Shown piece by piece: positions 7,566 through 16,500 of a DNA stretch of 64,000 nucleotides (its first letter is position 1; every line of letters begins with the position of its first letter). The notes beneath the pieces are model-generated. The model was not told the DNA's origin and did not search any database. It saw only the letters and a list, made by a program, of their open reading frames with translations. Source of the stretch: Methyloversatilis sp. GTDB taxonomy: Bacteria > Pseudomonadota > Gammaproteobacteria > Burkholderiales > Rhodocyclaceae. Made by a program: the position numbers and the translations under genes. The stretch is taken from contig NZ_JAUYRO010000002.1 in NCBI RefSeq assembly GCF_030696805.1, positions 1 to 64,000 on the forward strand. The letters are read 5' to 3'.

Positions 7566-9197
7566 TCAGGGCTGGAAGCCGGGGATGGCCGACAGGTCGA
7601 CGTCGTCGATCTGTTCCGGGTCGAGGAAGGTTTCGGCGTACTTGAGATACACCTTCTGGCGCACGAACACGTCGAACAGGTCGGGGTCGATATGGCCGTT
7701 CAGGCGGAACTTGCCGAGGATGTGCAGGGCTTCCGACAGCCGCATCGGGCGTTTGTACGGCCGGTCCTTCGCGGTCAGCGCCTCGAAGATGTCGGCGATG
7801 CCCATCACGCGCGCCTGCACGCTCATCTGGTCGCGCGCGAGCCCGCGCGGATAGCCCTTGCCGTCCATGCGCTCGTGGTGACCGCCGGCGTACTCGGGCA
7901 CGTTGGTCAGGTGGCGCGGCCAGGGTAGTGCTTCGAGCATGCGTATCGTCGATACGATGTGGTAGTTGATGATTTCCCGCTCGGCGCCGGTCAGCGTGCC
8001 GGCGCGGATGGTCAGGTTTTCGACTTCTTCCTCGCTCAGGCAGGACCGTTCGATGCCCTGTGAATCGGTCCAGCGCCAGCGGCGGGCGATCGCGTGCACC
8101 CGCTCGACGTCGGCATCGCTCATGCGTTCGGAACCGATGTTGGCGTGATGCAGGAAGGCGCGGTCTTCGTCGATATCGCGCAGCCGGTCTGCACCGTGGC
8201 GTTCGATCTGGGCCAGCACGGCCGGCGTGGCATTGAGGCCGGCGGCAAAGCGGCTGTTGAGTGTGGCCAGTTCGATGTCGCGCCGGATCAGTTCGAAGCG
8301 GGTATCGATCAGTTCGATGCGGTCGAAAATGGTTTGCAGCTTGGTCGCCTTGTCGACCACGTGCACTGGCGTCGTGACTTTGCCGCAGTCGTGCAGCAGA
8401 CCGGCAATCTTCAGTTCGTAGCGGTCGGCCTCGGTCATCGTGAAACCGGCGAGCGGGCCGTCCTGCGTGTCATTCACCGCTTCGGCCAGCATCATCGTCA
8501 GCGTCGGCACGCGCTGGCAGTGGCCGCCGGTGTAGGGCGACTTTTCGTCGATCGCGTTGTTGATCAGCGTGATGAAGGATTCGAACAGCGCTTCCAGCTG
8601 GCTCACCAACTGACGGTTGGTCAGTGCGATGGCGGCCTGCGAGGCGAGCGATTCGGCGAGCTGACGGTCCGAGCCGGAAAAGATCCCGACGGCGCCGGTG
8701 ACCGGATGCACGGCGTTGATCAACTGCAACACGCCGATGACTGCGCCCTCATGGTTCATCATCGGCACGGTCAGGAAGCTGGTCGAGCGGTAACCGGTGC
8801 GCGCATCGAAGGCGCGCGTACCGGAGAAGTCGAAACCTTCGGCGCGATAAGCATCGGCGATATTGACCGTCTGCCCGTTCAGCGCGCTGTAGGCGGCCAC
8901 CATGGACAGGTTGGGCGAGCCGTCGTCGAGATGCAGCGGCAACGGCGGAAACGAGATGGGCTTGCCGGTGCTGCCGCCCATCGCAATGCCCAGCGAGTCG
9001 GTACGCATGATTTCGAAGCGCAGGTGTTCGCCCGCTTCGTCGATGCGATACAGCGTGCCGCCATCGGCATGGGTGATGGTTTTGGCCGCCAGCAGGATCT
9101 TTTCGAGCAGCGCATCGATATTGCGCTCGTTCGACAGCGCGCTGCCGACCTCGTTGAGCTGTTCCAGGCGCCGCAGCAGATCGTCGAGCGTGTCCAT
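7566..9197 (-). CDS. GAF/HD-GYP domain protein (probable cyclic-di-GMP phosphodiesterase)
   Basis: A 543-residue cytoplasmic protein. A GAF domain spans about residues 15-200. The HD-GYP domain follows with HDCGK at 269-273, then HHE (440-442) and DGKGYP (445-450), the residues that hold the di-iron centre and define cyclic-di-GMP hydrolases. Unusually, about 110 residues (roughly 285-395) separate the HDxGK motif from the next conserved helix, far more than in a minimal HD-GYP domain. The gene lies 28 nt after the GAF-ATPase gene on the same strand and just upstream of pilA. This suggests it tunes pilus function through cyclic-di-GMP. Substrate is inferred from motifs. Confidence 0.92.
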   Translation of the reverse strand: MDTLDDLLRRLEQLNEVGSALSNERNIDALLEKILLAAKTITHADGGTLYRIDEAGEHLRFEIMRTDSLGIAMGGSTGKPISFPPLPLHLDDGSPNLSMVAAYSALNGQTVNIADAYRAEGFDFSGTRAFDARTGYRSTSFLTVPMMNHEGAVIGVLQLINAVHPVTGAVGIFSGSDRQLAESLASQAAIALTNRQLVSQLEALFESFITLINNAIDEKSPYTGGHCQRVPTLTMMLAEAVNDTQDGPLAGFTMTEADRYELKIAGLLHDCGKVTTPVHVVDKATKLQTIFDRIELIDTRFELIRRDIELATLNSRFAAGLNATPAVLAQIERHGADRLRDIDEDRAFLHHANIGSERMSDADVERVHAIARRWRWTDSQGIERSCLSEEEVENLTIRAGTLTGAEREIINYHIVSTIRMLEALPWPRHLTNVPEYAGGHHERMDGKGYPRGLARDQMSVQARVMGIADIFEALTAKDRPYKRPMRLSEALHILGKFRLNGHIDPDLFDVFVRQKVYLKYAETFLDPEQIDDVDLSAIPGFQP

Positions 9198-9225
9198 GGC
9201 GTGCGTCCCGGTCAGCGGCCGTAGC

Positions 9226-11601
9226 CTATTTGATGCAGACCGCGCGAACCTGCTTCATGTCGGTCGCGCCCGACAGCACCTTTTCCATGCCGTCCATCTT
9301 CAGTGTGCGCATGCCTTCCTGCAGCGCGGTCGCCAGCATGGTGGCCACGCGTTCGCGCTCCTGGATGTGCTTCTTGATCGCGTCGGTACCGATCATCAGT
9401 TCGTGCAGGCCGAGCCGCCCGCGGTAGCCGGTTTCACCGCATTCCGCGCAACCCTTGGCGCGGTAAAGCGTGAAGCGGCCCTTGTCGTCGGCATAGGCTT
9501 TTTTCCATTCGTTGAAGATGCGTGCCATCGCACCTTCGGCATCGACCACGAAATCCGGCGTGTGGCGCATTTCCTCGCAGTACTCCTGCAGGAAGTGCTT
9601 CATTTCGTCGTCGCTCGGATGCCAGGCTTCCTTGCACACCGGGCACAGCCGCTTGGCGAGGCGTTGAGCCAGCACGCCGAGCAATGCGTCGGCGAAGTTG
9701 AACGGGTCCATGCCCATGTCGAGCAGGCGCACGATGGATTCCGGCGCGCTGTTGGTATGCAGCGTCGAAAACACAAGGTGGCCGGTGAGCGAGGCTTCGA
9801 TGCCGATCGCCACCGTTTCCTTGTCGCGCATTTCACCGACCATGATCACGTCCGGGTCGGCCCGCAGGAAGGCGCGCATGATGGCCGGAAAGTCCAGCCC
9901 CGCCTTCTTGTTGATCTGTACCTGCCGCAAACCTTTCTGCGTGATTTCGACCGGATCTTCGGCGGTCCAGATCTTGGTTTCCGGCGTGTTGATGTGGCCA
10001 AGTATCGAATGCAGCGTGGTGGTCTTGCCGGAGCCGGTCGGGCCGCAGACGAAGAACAGGCCGTAGGGCTTGCTTACCGCGTCCTTGAGCCGGCCGAGAT
10101 TGGCCGGCAGCACGCCAAGCTTGTCCATCGGAATCGGCTCGCCGGCGGCCAGGATACGCATTACCACGTCTTCCACCCCGCCGGCGGACGGGATGGTCGC
10201 CACCCGCAGTTCGATGTCGAGCGGACCGAACTTGCGGAACTTGATCTTGCCGTCCTGCGGTTTGCGACGCTCGGAAATGTCGAGATCGCACATGATCTTC
10301 AGACGCGTGACCAGCGCACTCCGGTAGCTGGCAGGCACCTCGATGTAGGGGTGCAGCGTGCCATCCTTGCGGAAGCGTACGTGGGTCTTGTCCTTGCCCG
10401 GCCGCGGTTCGATGTGGATGTCGGACGCGCCCTGCTGGTAGGCATCGATGATGATCTTGTTCACCAGCCGCACCAGTTCGTTGTCGGCGGCGGCGCTGAC
10501 GTCGTCATTTCCTGAGTCCTGCGCAGATTCGTCCTCGCCCAGCATGTCCGACAGCAGGTCGCCGACGCTCGTTTCGTCCATCGTCGAGCCATAGAACTGG
10601 TCGAGCGTCTGCACGAATTCCTTCGTCGTGGTGACGCGGAACAGCAACTTCGATTTCGGAAAGATGTTGTTGACGACGCGCGCGCCCTTGACCTTTTCCG
10701 GGTCGAGCGCCATCACGACGATGCCGTCCTTGCCCTCTTCCACCGGTACCCACTGCTGTTCTTCGAGATACTCGCGCTTGAGATTCTTGATCAGGTCGAA
10801 CGGCTTGATGCGCTCGGGCCGGAAGTGTTCATAGGCGACGCCGAAGAACTTGGACAGCGACGCGCCGATCGCCTGCTGCTTGACCTGGAAGTCGCGCGCC
10901 AGCACGTCTTCGACGTCGACGCCCTTGCGCCGCGCGGCTCGCGACGCCAGATCGAACTCCTGCGGCGACATGACGCCGTCGACCACCAGGTAGTCGTATT
11001 TCGACTTCACGACGTGGGTGACCCGGTTGCGCTGCTGGAAAGCGACCGCCAGCGTGTGCGCCATACTGAGCAAGCCCTCTTCGGCAAGTGCCGAGAAGGG
11101 CTGGCCGGACTTGTTGTTGATCAGCTGGACGACACCGAGCAGATCCTTCTTTTCCGGATCGAGGATGGGTGCGACCAGCATCTGCTTGGTGCGGTAGCCC
11201 GTCTTCTTGTCGACGCCGTCGAGAAACCGCAGGCTGGGCGAGTGCGACTTCAATTCTTCTTCGTCGTACACGTCCCGCAAATTAAGCAGGTTACGGCTCA
11301 TGCCGACGAAACCGGCCACCGACTGCTCGGTCAGCGGCAACCGGAGGTCCTTGAAGGAATTGAGGCCGGTCTTGACCTTGGACACGATGGTGGACTTGTC
11401 GTCGCCCAGCACGTAGATGGTCAGACGATCTGCGTTGAACAGCGCAGAAATCTCCTGCGACAGCTCAAGCATGATTTCGTCGATGTTCGTGGTGGCGTGA
11501 ATCTTCGTCGTGACGCCCTGAAGATTCTTGAAGAAGGCCAGCCGGCTCGATACATCGCTCATGGCGCCCAGATCACTCGCCGGCGGCAACACTGCACTCA
11601 T
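9226..11601 (-). CDS. GAF-fused type II/IV secretion ATPase (PilB/GspE family)
   Basis: At 791 residues it is some 200 longer than ordinary PilB. The extra N-terminus is a GAF domain (about 20-190). It is followed by an MshEN/GspE N-terminal-like region (about 200-340) and the ATPase core: Walker A GPTGSGKTTT (520-529), Walker B/Asp box DPDVIMVGE (582-590) and the His box LTGHLVFSTLHTN. Zinc-finger cysteines are C653/C656 and C718/C721, separated by an unusually long 60-residue loop. No platform, secretin or alignment genes are beside it. It lies between the cAMP phosphodiesterase and HD-GYP genes, so a ligand-gated pilus motor is plausible. Confidence 0.92.
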   Translation of the reverse strand: MSAVLPPASDLGAMSDVSSRLAFFKNLQGVTTKIHATTNIDEIMLELSQEISALFNADRLTIYVLGDDKSTIVSKVKTGLNSFKDLRLPLTEQSVAGFVGMSRNLLNLRDVYDEEELKSHSPSLRFLDGVDKKTGYRTKQMLVAPILDPEKKDLLGVVQLINNKSGQPFSALAEEGLLSMAHTLAVAFQQRNRVTHVVKSKYDYLVVDGVMSPQEFDLASRAARRKGVDVEDVLARDFQVKQQAIGASLSKFFGVAYEHFRPERIKPFDLIKNLKREYLEEQQWVPVEEGKDGIVVMALDPEKVKGARVVNNIFPKSKLLFRVTTTKEFVQTLDQFYGSTMDETSVGDLLSDMLGEDESAQDSGNDDVSAAADNELVRLVNKIIIDAYQQGASDIHIEPRPGKDKTHVRFRKDGTLHPYIEVPASYRSALVTRLKIMCDLDISERRKPQDGKIKFRKFGPLDIELRVATIPSAGGVEDVVMRILAAGEPIPMDKLGVLPANLGRLKDAVSKPYGLFFVCGPTGSGKTTTLHSILGHINTPETKIWTAEDPVEITQKGLRQVQINKKAGLDFPAIMRAFLRADPDVIMVGEMRDKETVAIGIEASLTGHLVFSTLHTNSAPESIVRLLDMGMDPFNFADALLGVLAQRLAKRLCPVCKEAWHPSDDEMKHFLQEYCEEMRHTPDFVVDAEGAMARIFNEWKKAYADDKGRFTLYRAKGCAECGETGYRGRLGLHELMIGTDAIKKHIQERERVATMLATALQEGMRTLKMDGMEKVLSGATDMKQVRAVCIK

Positions 11602-11670
11602 TCGATCACCTCGTTTCCGCCGGCCGGCGCACCCCGCGCGACGGCGCCGCGCAGAGGTGCTGCCAGCCAG

Positions 11671-12438
11671 TCAGAAGTCGAAAACATGATTGTTGCGCAA
11701 CATGCGCGGTTGGAGTGCGCCCAATGTTTCGGCGATCTCTCGCATGGTCATGATCATCTGGCTTGGTTTCAGATGCGTGATGTAGATCTCAGCAGGATGT
11801 TCGAGCTTCTGGAGCTCGCCCGCCAGCATGTCCGGGCATAGATGGCGCGACATCACCGCCAGTTGGCGGTCACGGTCAGGGAACGCGGTTTCGATGATGA
11901 GGTAGCGCAGGTCGGGCAGCGCGTTGACCGCCGACCAGAATTCGTCGCACACCGTGGTATCCCCGGAGAACGCCAGCGTGCCGCCCGCCGAACGCACGGC
12001 GTAGCCGACGGCCGGAACGGTGTGTTGCGCAGGGAGTGCCCGGATGGCGCGTCCACCCAGCTCGATCTCGTCGCCGACGCGCAGTTCGCGAAAGCGCATG
12101 AAGGGCTTTTCGGCAGACGGAATCTCGGTGAAATCGGGCCAGATCGACCAGTTGAAGATGTGGCGTCGCAACACTTCCAGCGTCGGACCTGTCGTCCACA
12201 CGGTCAGCGGCGTGTCGCGCAGTTCGCCTACCGTGTCGACCATCAGCGGCAGACAGGCGATGTGATCGAGATGGCTGTGCGTGACGAACACATGGTCTAT
12301 GCGCGACAGCTCGGCGATCGAAAGGTCGCCCACGCCCGTGCCGGCGTCGATCAGGATGTCGTTGTCCACGAGCAGCGAGGTGGTGCGCAAATTTGCACCA
12401 CCAATACCGCCACTGCAACCGAGCACCCGTATCCTCAT
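11671..12438 (-). CDS. Class II cyclic-nucleotide phosphodiesterase (metallo-beta-lactamase fold)
   Basis: A 255-residue metallo-hydrolase. The metal motif HSHLDH (54-59) fits the class II cAMP phosphodiesterase signature H-x-H-L-D-H. Further metal ligands are in AQHTVPAVGYAV, FSGDTT and the C-terminal ITHLKP. This class (yeast PDE1, bacterial CpdP types) hydrolyses cAMP to AMP. It starts 22 nt after the CHASE2 adenylate cyclase gene on the same strand, so synthesis and breakdown of cAMP would be co-expressed. ATG at 12438 was chosen because the beta-strand MRIRVLGCSGG begins the fold there; the longer frame runs into the cyclase. Activity is inferred from motif and context. Confidence 0.85.
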   Translation of the reverse strand: MRIRVLGCSGGIGGANLRTTSLLVDNDILIDAGTGVGDLSIAELSRIDHVFVTHSHLDHIACLPLMVDTVGELRDTPLTVWTTGPTLEVLRRHIFNWSIWPDFTEIPSAEKPFMRFRELRVGDEIELGGRAIRALPAQHTVPAVGYAVRSAGGTLAFSGDTTVCDEFWSAVNALPDLRYLIIETAFPDRDRQLAVMSRHLCPDMLAGELQKLEHPAEIYITHLKPSQMIMTMREIAETLGALQPRMLRNNHVFDF

Positions 12439-12460
12439 CAGTTCCTTATCCAGCAAAACA

Positions 12461-14698
12461 CTACTTCGTTTCAAATGTCCGCACGCCGTCCCAGTCCTTG
12501 CCGGGCGGGTGACGGCGGTAGTCGGCAATCTGTTCGGCGTACTGCCGGTATAGCCCGCAGTCCGGCGCGATGCGTTGCAGGTTGTACAACGTCAGTTCGG
12601 CCTGATCCCACTCCTGGCCGCGGAACTGCCGCAACGCGAGATTCCACAATTTCAGTTCCTCGACCCGAGTGCGGTCGAATTCACTTTCGAAGGCGAGTGG
12701 TTCGAAAATCGACACCGGCTCGTCCTTGCCCTTCACCCGCACCCGGTCGATTTCGCGAAAAACGACATCCTTGACCGCACGTCGCGTAGCTTCGCCAACC
12801 AGTACGCCAACGCCGTATTGCTTCGTGAGCCCCTCCAGCCGGGACGCCAGATTCACCGCGTCGCCCATGACAGTATAGGCTTTGCGTACTGGCGACCCCA
12901 TGTCTCCGACCGTCATCGGGCCGGTGTTCAAACCCACGCCTATCTTCAGTTCCGGCCAGCCTCGCGCCATCAGCGAACGGTTCAGATCGGCCAGCGCGGC
13001 GTGCATTCGCAGGGCCGCCGCCACGGCGTGCCGGGCATGTTCGGCGTCATCGACCGGCGCGCCCCAGAACGCCATGATGGCGTCGCCGATGTACTTGTCG
13101 AGCGTCCCACGCTGATCCTGAATCACCGCAGTCATTGCGCCCAGGTAATCGTTCATGAGCTGTGTCAATTGTTTCGGTTCGAGGCCTTCCGAAATGCTGG
13201 TGAAGCCCCGGATGTCCGAAAACAGAACGGTCAGCTCGGCATTTCGGCCTTCCATACTGTAGTGCTCGGGGTTGCGGCTCATTTCCTCGACCAGTTCGGG
13301 CGGCACGTACTGCCCGAACATGCGGGTGAATTGGCGCTTCGAACGTGACTCGAAAAAATAGCCATACGACATGTTGAGCGCGTACAGCCCGACCACGAGC
13401 AGCACCGATGCCGCCAGCGGCAGAACGAAGTCGGCAAACTGCCAGAAGGCGAAGTTCATGCCGATCAGTGCGAGCAGCGCGGCACCGGCCAGCAGCGTCG
13501 CGTTCTGTGGCGACAGCCGAGGCAGTGACCAGATCAGCAGGCCGCCGATCATGAGCAGCACGATCACATCGAAACCTGTGACGTACTGTGGGCGATGCTT
13601 GATGCGGCCATCGAGCATGCCGGCGATCAGGTTGGCGTGGATTTCCACCCCGGGATAGGTGCTGCCGACCGGCGTCGCACGCAGGTCGAGCAGCCCGGGC
13701 GCGGTGGTACCGAGCAGCGCAATCCGGCCTTTCAACGCATCGACCGGCGTGCGACCGGCGAGTACGTCCGCCAGCGAGTGGTATACAAAACTGCCTTGCA
13801 GGCCGCGATAGGGAATGAGCGCGGCAACGTTTTCATCGACCGGCACGCGCAGCGTACCCTTGCTGGTCGGCAGTTCCAGCCATTCGAGTCCGGCGTAATC
13901 ACGGCCGGCCGAGGAGAAGAAGCCGCTATCGGCGTATCCAGGTGCCAGGTTCGGACTGCCCAGCAGCGTGCGGACGATGGCGAGCGACAGCGATTCGTAA
14001 TAGGCCCCCTTGTGTTCCACCAGCATCGGAACACGCCGGTTCAAACCGTCGAAATCGGGCAGCGGATTGAAGTGTCCGGCACCGAGCGCTTCCTGCTGGA
14101 AGCGCGGCAGGTTGGCGCCAAAGCTGTTGAAGGTCGCGAACGCGATGTTGCGGCCGCGGAAGGTGCCGGCCGGCAAGACCGGTTCCGGCAGCGCGCCGCT
14201 GTTCAGACCGTCATCGCGATTGCCGAAGTAGTAGCCCAGCAGGACGGGTCGGTTTTTCAGGGAAGCCGCAAACCGCTGGTCGAAGTCGAGCTGCGGCCTC
14301 AGCGCGTCGAGCGATGCGCGGAAATCGGCGTTGTCGACCAGCACGCCTTGCGCGAGGCCTTCCAGCGCCTGCAGGCCCGAACTGGTGTCCGGTTCGGCGA
14401 AAACAACGTCGACGCCAAGCAGGCTGACGCCGTAGCGGTCGAACAGCAAGTCCATCAGCACTGCGAGCCGTTCCCGCCCCCATGGCCAGCGCCCGACTTC
14501 GGTCAGCGACTTTTCATCGATGTCGAGAATGACCACCCGGTCATCGACACTCCCCGGCATCGTCAGCGACAGCTTGGTGTCGTAGGCGATGTGATCAAGG
14601 TTGCCCAGCACCGGTATCTGGTACAGGCGGGCGGCATGGCCGAGCAGGATCAGCAGGAACAGCAGGCCGATACCGTAGCGCAGAGCGTTCTGGTTCAT
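12461..14698 (-). CDS. CHASE2-domain class III adenylate cyclase
   Basis: A 745-residue membrane sensor. One N-terminal membrane helix precedes a periplasmic CHASE2 domain (about 30-350, with VVILDIDEKSLTEVGRWPW). Three closely spaced membrane helices follow (about 355-440) and then the catalytic domain (about 485-680). Metal-binding Asps are in LFSDIRGF and IGDAIM. The adenine-selecting Lys is in LDKYIGD, and its usual Asp partner is replaced by Thr in KAYTVMGD, the class IIIb pattern. The transition-state Asn/Arg are in NLASRLE. It sits between the FHA gene and the cAMP phosphodiesterase. The CHASE2 ligand is unknown. ATG at 14698 begins the first membrane helix. Confidence 0.94.
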   Translation of the reverse strand: MNQNALRYGIGLLFLLILLGHAARLYQIPVLGNLDHIAYDTKLSLTMPGSVDDRVVILDIDEKSLTEVGRWPWGRERLAVLMDLLFDRYGVSLLGVDVVFAEPDTSSGLQALEGLAQGVLVDNADFRASLDALRPQLDFDQRFAASLKNRPVLLGYYFGNRDDGLNSGALPEPVLPAGTFRGRNIAFATFNSFGANLPRFQQEALGAGHFNPLPDFDGLNRRVPMLVEHKGAYYESLSLAIVRTLLGSPNLAPGYADSGFFSSAGRDYAGLEWLELPTSKGTLRVPVDENVAALIPYRGLQGSFVYHSLADVLAGRTPVDALKGRIALLGTTAPGLLDLRATPVGSTYPGVEIHANLIAGMLDGRIKHRPQYVTGFDVIVLLMIGGLLIWSLPRLSPQNATLLAGAALLALIGMNFAFWQFADFVLPLAASVLLVVGLYALNMSYGYFFESRSKRQFTRMFGQYVPPELVEEMSRNPEHYSMEGRNAELTVLFSDIRGFTSISEGLEPKQLTQLMNDYLGAMTAVIQDQRGTLDKYIGDAIMAFWGAPVDDAEHARHAVAAALRMHAALADLNRSLMARGWPELKIGVGLNTGPMTVGDMGSPVRKAYTVMGDAVNLASRLEGLTKQYGVGVLVGEATRRAVKDVVFREIDRVRVKGKDEPVSIFEPLAFESEFDRTRVEELKLWNLALRQFRGQEWDQAELTLYNLQRIAPDCGLYRQYAEQIADYRRHPPGKDWDGVRTFETK

Positions 14699-14815
14699 TG
14701 CACACGCCCGGCAGCACACCCCGATGCAGGCAGCGCCTCATCCGGCACATGCCCTGGAGGACGGCGGACGGCAGGCGCCGGACGCGGCAGCATGACAGGC
14801 TCGGGCGGGGAGTCG

Positions 14816-15601
14816 TCAGCGCTTGATGAAGAACTCCATCTTCACGCCAGCGATTTCGATCACGTCGTGATCCTCGAGCGGATGCGCCTGGGCGTCGAGC
14901 TGGCGACCGTTGACGATCGGCATGTTCGCGCCTTCGACGTGGGTGATGAAATAACCCTGAGGGCGACGTGTGATGACGGCGACCTGCAGCCCCGGTTTGC
15001 CGAGCGTGGTCAAGGTCTTCGTCAATTCAAGTTCGCGCCCGGCATTGGCACCGTTGAGAATCTGGATCGCACCGACCTGATTGGCGCTTGCGGCCGGCGG
15101 CGGCGGTGCCAGCGGAGGCGGCGGCGGTGGCAGGCCCGAGCCGCCTAGCGACGAACCGGCCGGCATCGACTGGCCGGGGCGGAAACCGGTCTGCGTATCG
15201 GTCTGGCTGCGCGCGGGTGCCGGTGCGGGCGGTGCATCGGTCGGCGCCTTGCGCATCATGTCCGGGCGCAACACCATGGTTTTTTCGAAATCAGGCGACT
15301 GCGCGACAGTCGGCGTTTCGTTGATGTACTTGAGCCGGTACTTGCCGAGCTCGACCACGTCGTTGTTCTGCAGGAAGTGCTTCTTGATCGGCTGCCCGTT
15401 TACATACGTGCCGTTCGTGCTGTTCATGTCCTCAAGGAAGGAATCGTTGAGGATGGTGACGATGACCGCGTGCTCACCGCTGATCGCAAGATTGTCGATC
15501 TGGATGTCGTTGTGCGGTTTGCGCCCAATGGTGGTGCGCTCCTTGGCGAGCGGCAACTCCTTGAGGACCAGTCCATCCATGCTCAGTATCAGTTTTGCCA
15601 T
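14816..15601 (-). CDS. Two-FHA-domain phosphothreonine-binding protein
   Basis: A 261-residue soluble protein. The N-terminal FHA domain (about 20-90) has the full recognition set: TIGRKPHNDIQI, SGEHA and NSTNGTYVNG. A Pro/Ala-rich linker (about 120-170) leads to a second, degenerate FHA domain (about 180-260) with NGRQLD but without the canonical GR and SxxH residues. The segment DFEKTMVLRP before the linker resembles threonine phosphosites used by GarA-type FHA proteins. The gene is 12 nt after the PP2C gene and follows the kinase, so it probably reads out kinase activity and may pass it to the cyclase downstream. Confidence 0.9.
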   Translation of the reverse strand: MAKLILSMDGLVLKELPLAKERTTIGRKPHNDIQIDNLAISGEHAVIVTILNDSFLEDMNSTNGTYVNGQPIKKHFLQNNDVVELGKYRLKYINETPTVAQSPDFEKTMVLRPDMMRKAPTDAPPAPAPARSQTDTQTGFRPGQSMPAGSSLGGSGLPPPPPPLAPPPPAASANQVGAIQILNGANAGRELELTKTLTTLGKPGLQVAVITRRPQGYFITHVEGANMPIVNGRQLDAQAHPLEDHDVIEIAGVKMEFFIKR

Positions 15602-15613
15602 TTTCCAGTCCCT

Positions 15614-16417
15614 TTACTTCAACCATGCGAGCAGGCGCGCAAGCAAGCCGCGTTCGGTGGCAGGAAAGGCCTGCAGCACCCTGACCAGTATCACCGACAC
15701 ATTGTCGCGTCCGCCGTTGTCGTTCGCCATCTGTACCAGTTGTTCGGCTGCCAGATCGAGGTTGGCGGACAACGCCTGAAGCGTGAGCGCGATGTCGTCG
15801 TTCTCGACCATGTCGTTCAGTCCGTCGGAACAGAACAGATATACGTCTCCGGGAACCACTTCATAGGTGTGTATTTCGGGCTCGACTTCCGGATCGACAC
15901 CCAGCGCGCGCGTCACGAGGTTCTTGTTCTGGGACCGGCGAGCGTCCTCTTCCGTAATCATGCCGCTGTCGATTTGCTCCTGCAACAGCGAGTGATCACG
16001 CGTGACGCACTCGAAAGCGCCGTCGCGCAGCCGGTACATGCGCGAATCGCCGATATGCGCGACGGATATGTGATTGTCGCGGAATACAGCCATGACCAGC
16101 GTCGTACCCATGCCCGAATACTGCGGCTGGCTCTCGGCGGCCTGATAGATCGCGCTGTTGGCGCGGCCGATGACCGATTCCAGCAGTTGCGACACGCCGT
16201 GTTTCGCTTCCTGCAGACCCTGCGCAAGCTCCGCGCCGATGACCGCTGTGGCCATGCCGCTCGCCACTTCGCCAGCGTTGTAGCCACCCATCCCGTCGGC
16301 CAGTATCGCGAGGCCGACGCCGGGCTGCGCAAACACCGCGTCTTCGTTGTGGGTGCGCACCATGCCGGAATGGGTGCGGCTGACCATCTGCAGCGCCTGA
16401 CCGAGATCCCAGGTCAT
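15614..16417 (-). CDS. PP2C-family protein Ser/Thr phosphatase (PrpC/Stp-like)
   Basis: A 267-residue single-domain phosphatase of the usual bacterial length. The metal-dependent motifs are in order: RTHNEDA near residue 21, ADGMGGYNAGEVAS (about 36-49), HIGDSRMYRLRDG (about 116-128), CSDGLNDMVE (about 190-199) and GGRDNVSVILV (about 235-245). These supply the Asp residues of the binuclear Mn/Mg centre. Partner genes lie directly on each side: the CHASE2 kinase upstream and the FHA protein downstream on the same strand. It most likely reverses phosphorylation by that kinase. Confidence 0.95.
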   Translation of the reverse strand: MTWDLGQALQMVSRTHSGMVRTHNEDAVFAQPGVGLAILADGMGGYNAGEVASGMATAVIGAELAQGLQEAKHGVSQLLESVIGRANSAIYQAAESQPQYSGMGTTLVMAVFRDNHISVAHIGDSRMYRLRDGAFECVTRDHSLLQEQIDSGMITEEDARRSQNKNLVTRALGVDPEVEPEIHTYEVVPGDVYLFCSDGLNDMVENDDIALTLQALSANLDLAAEQLVQMANDNGGRDNVSVILVRVLQAFPATERGLLARLLAWLK

Positions 16418-16500
16418 GTCAGTACTGCCCGGGCGAGCAGATACACGGACACATCCCCTCCGGGGACGGCAGGTGGCGTGGGCATGCGGACTGTGTCATG

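Noticed and set aside
8094-9224. 376-residue plus-strand frame across the HD-GYP gene
   Set aside because: Shadow frame; the minus strand encodes clear GAF and HD-GYP motifs.
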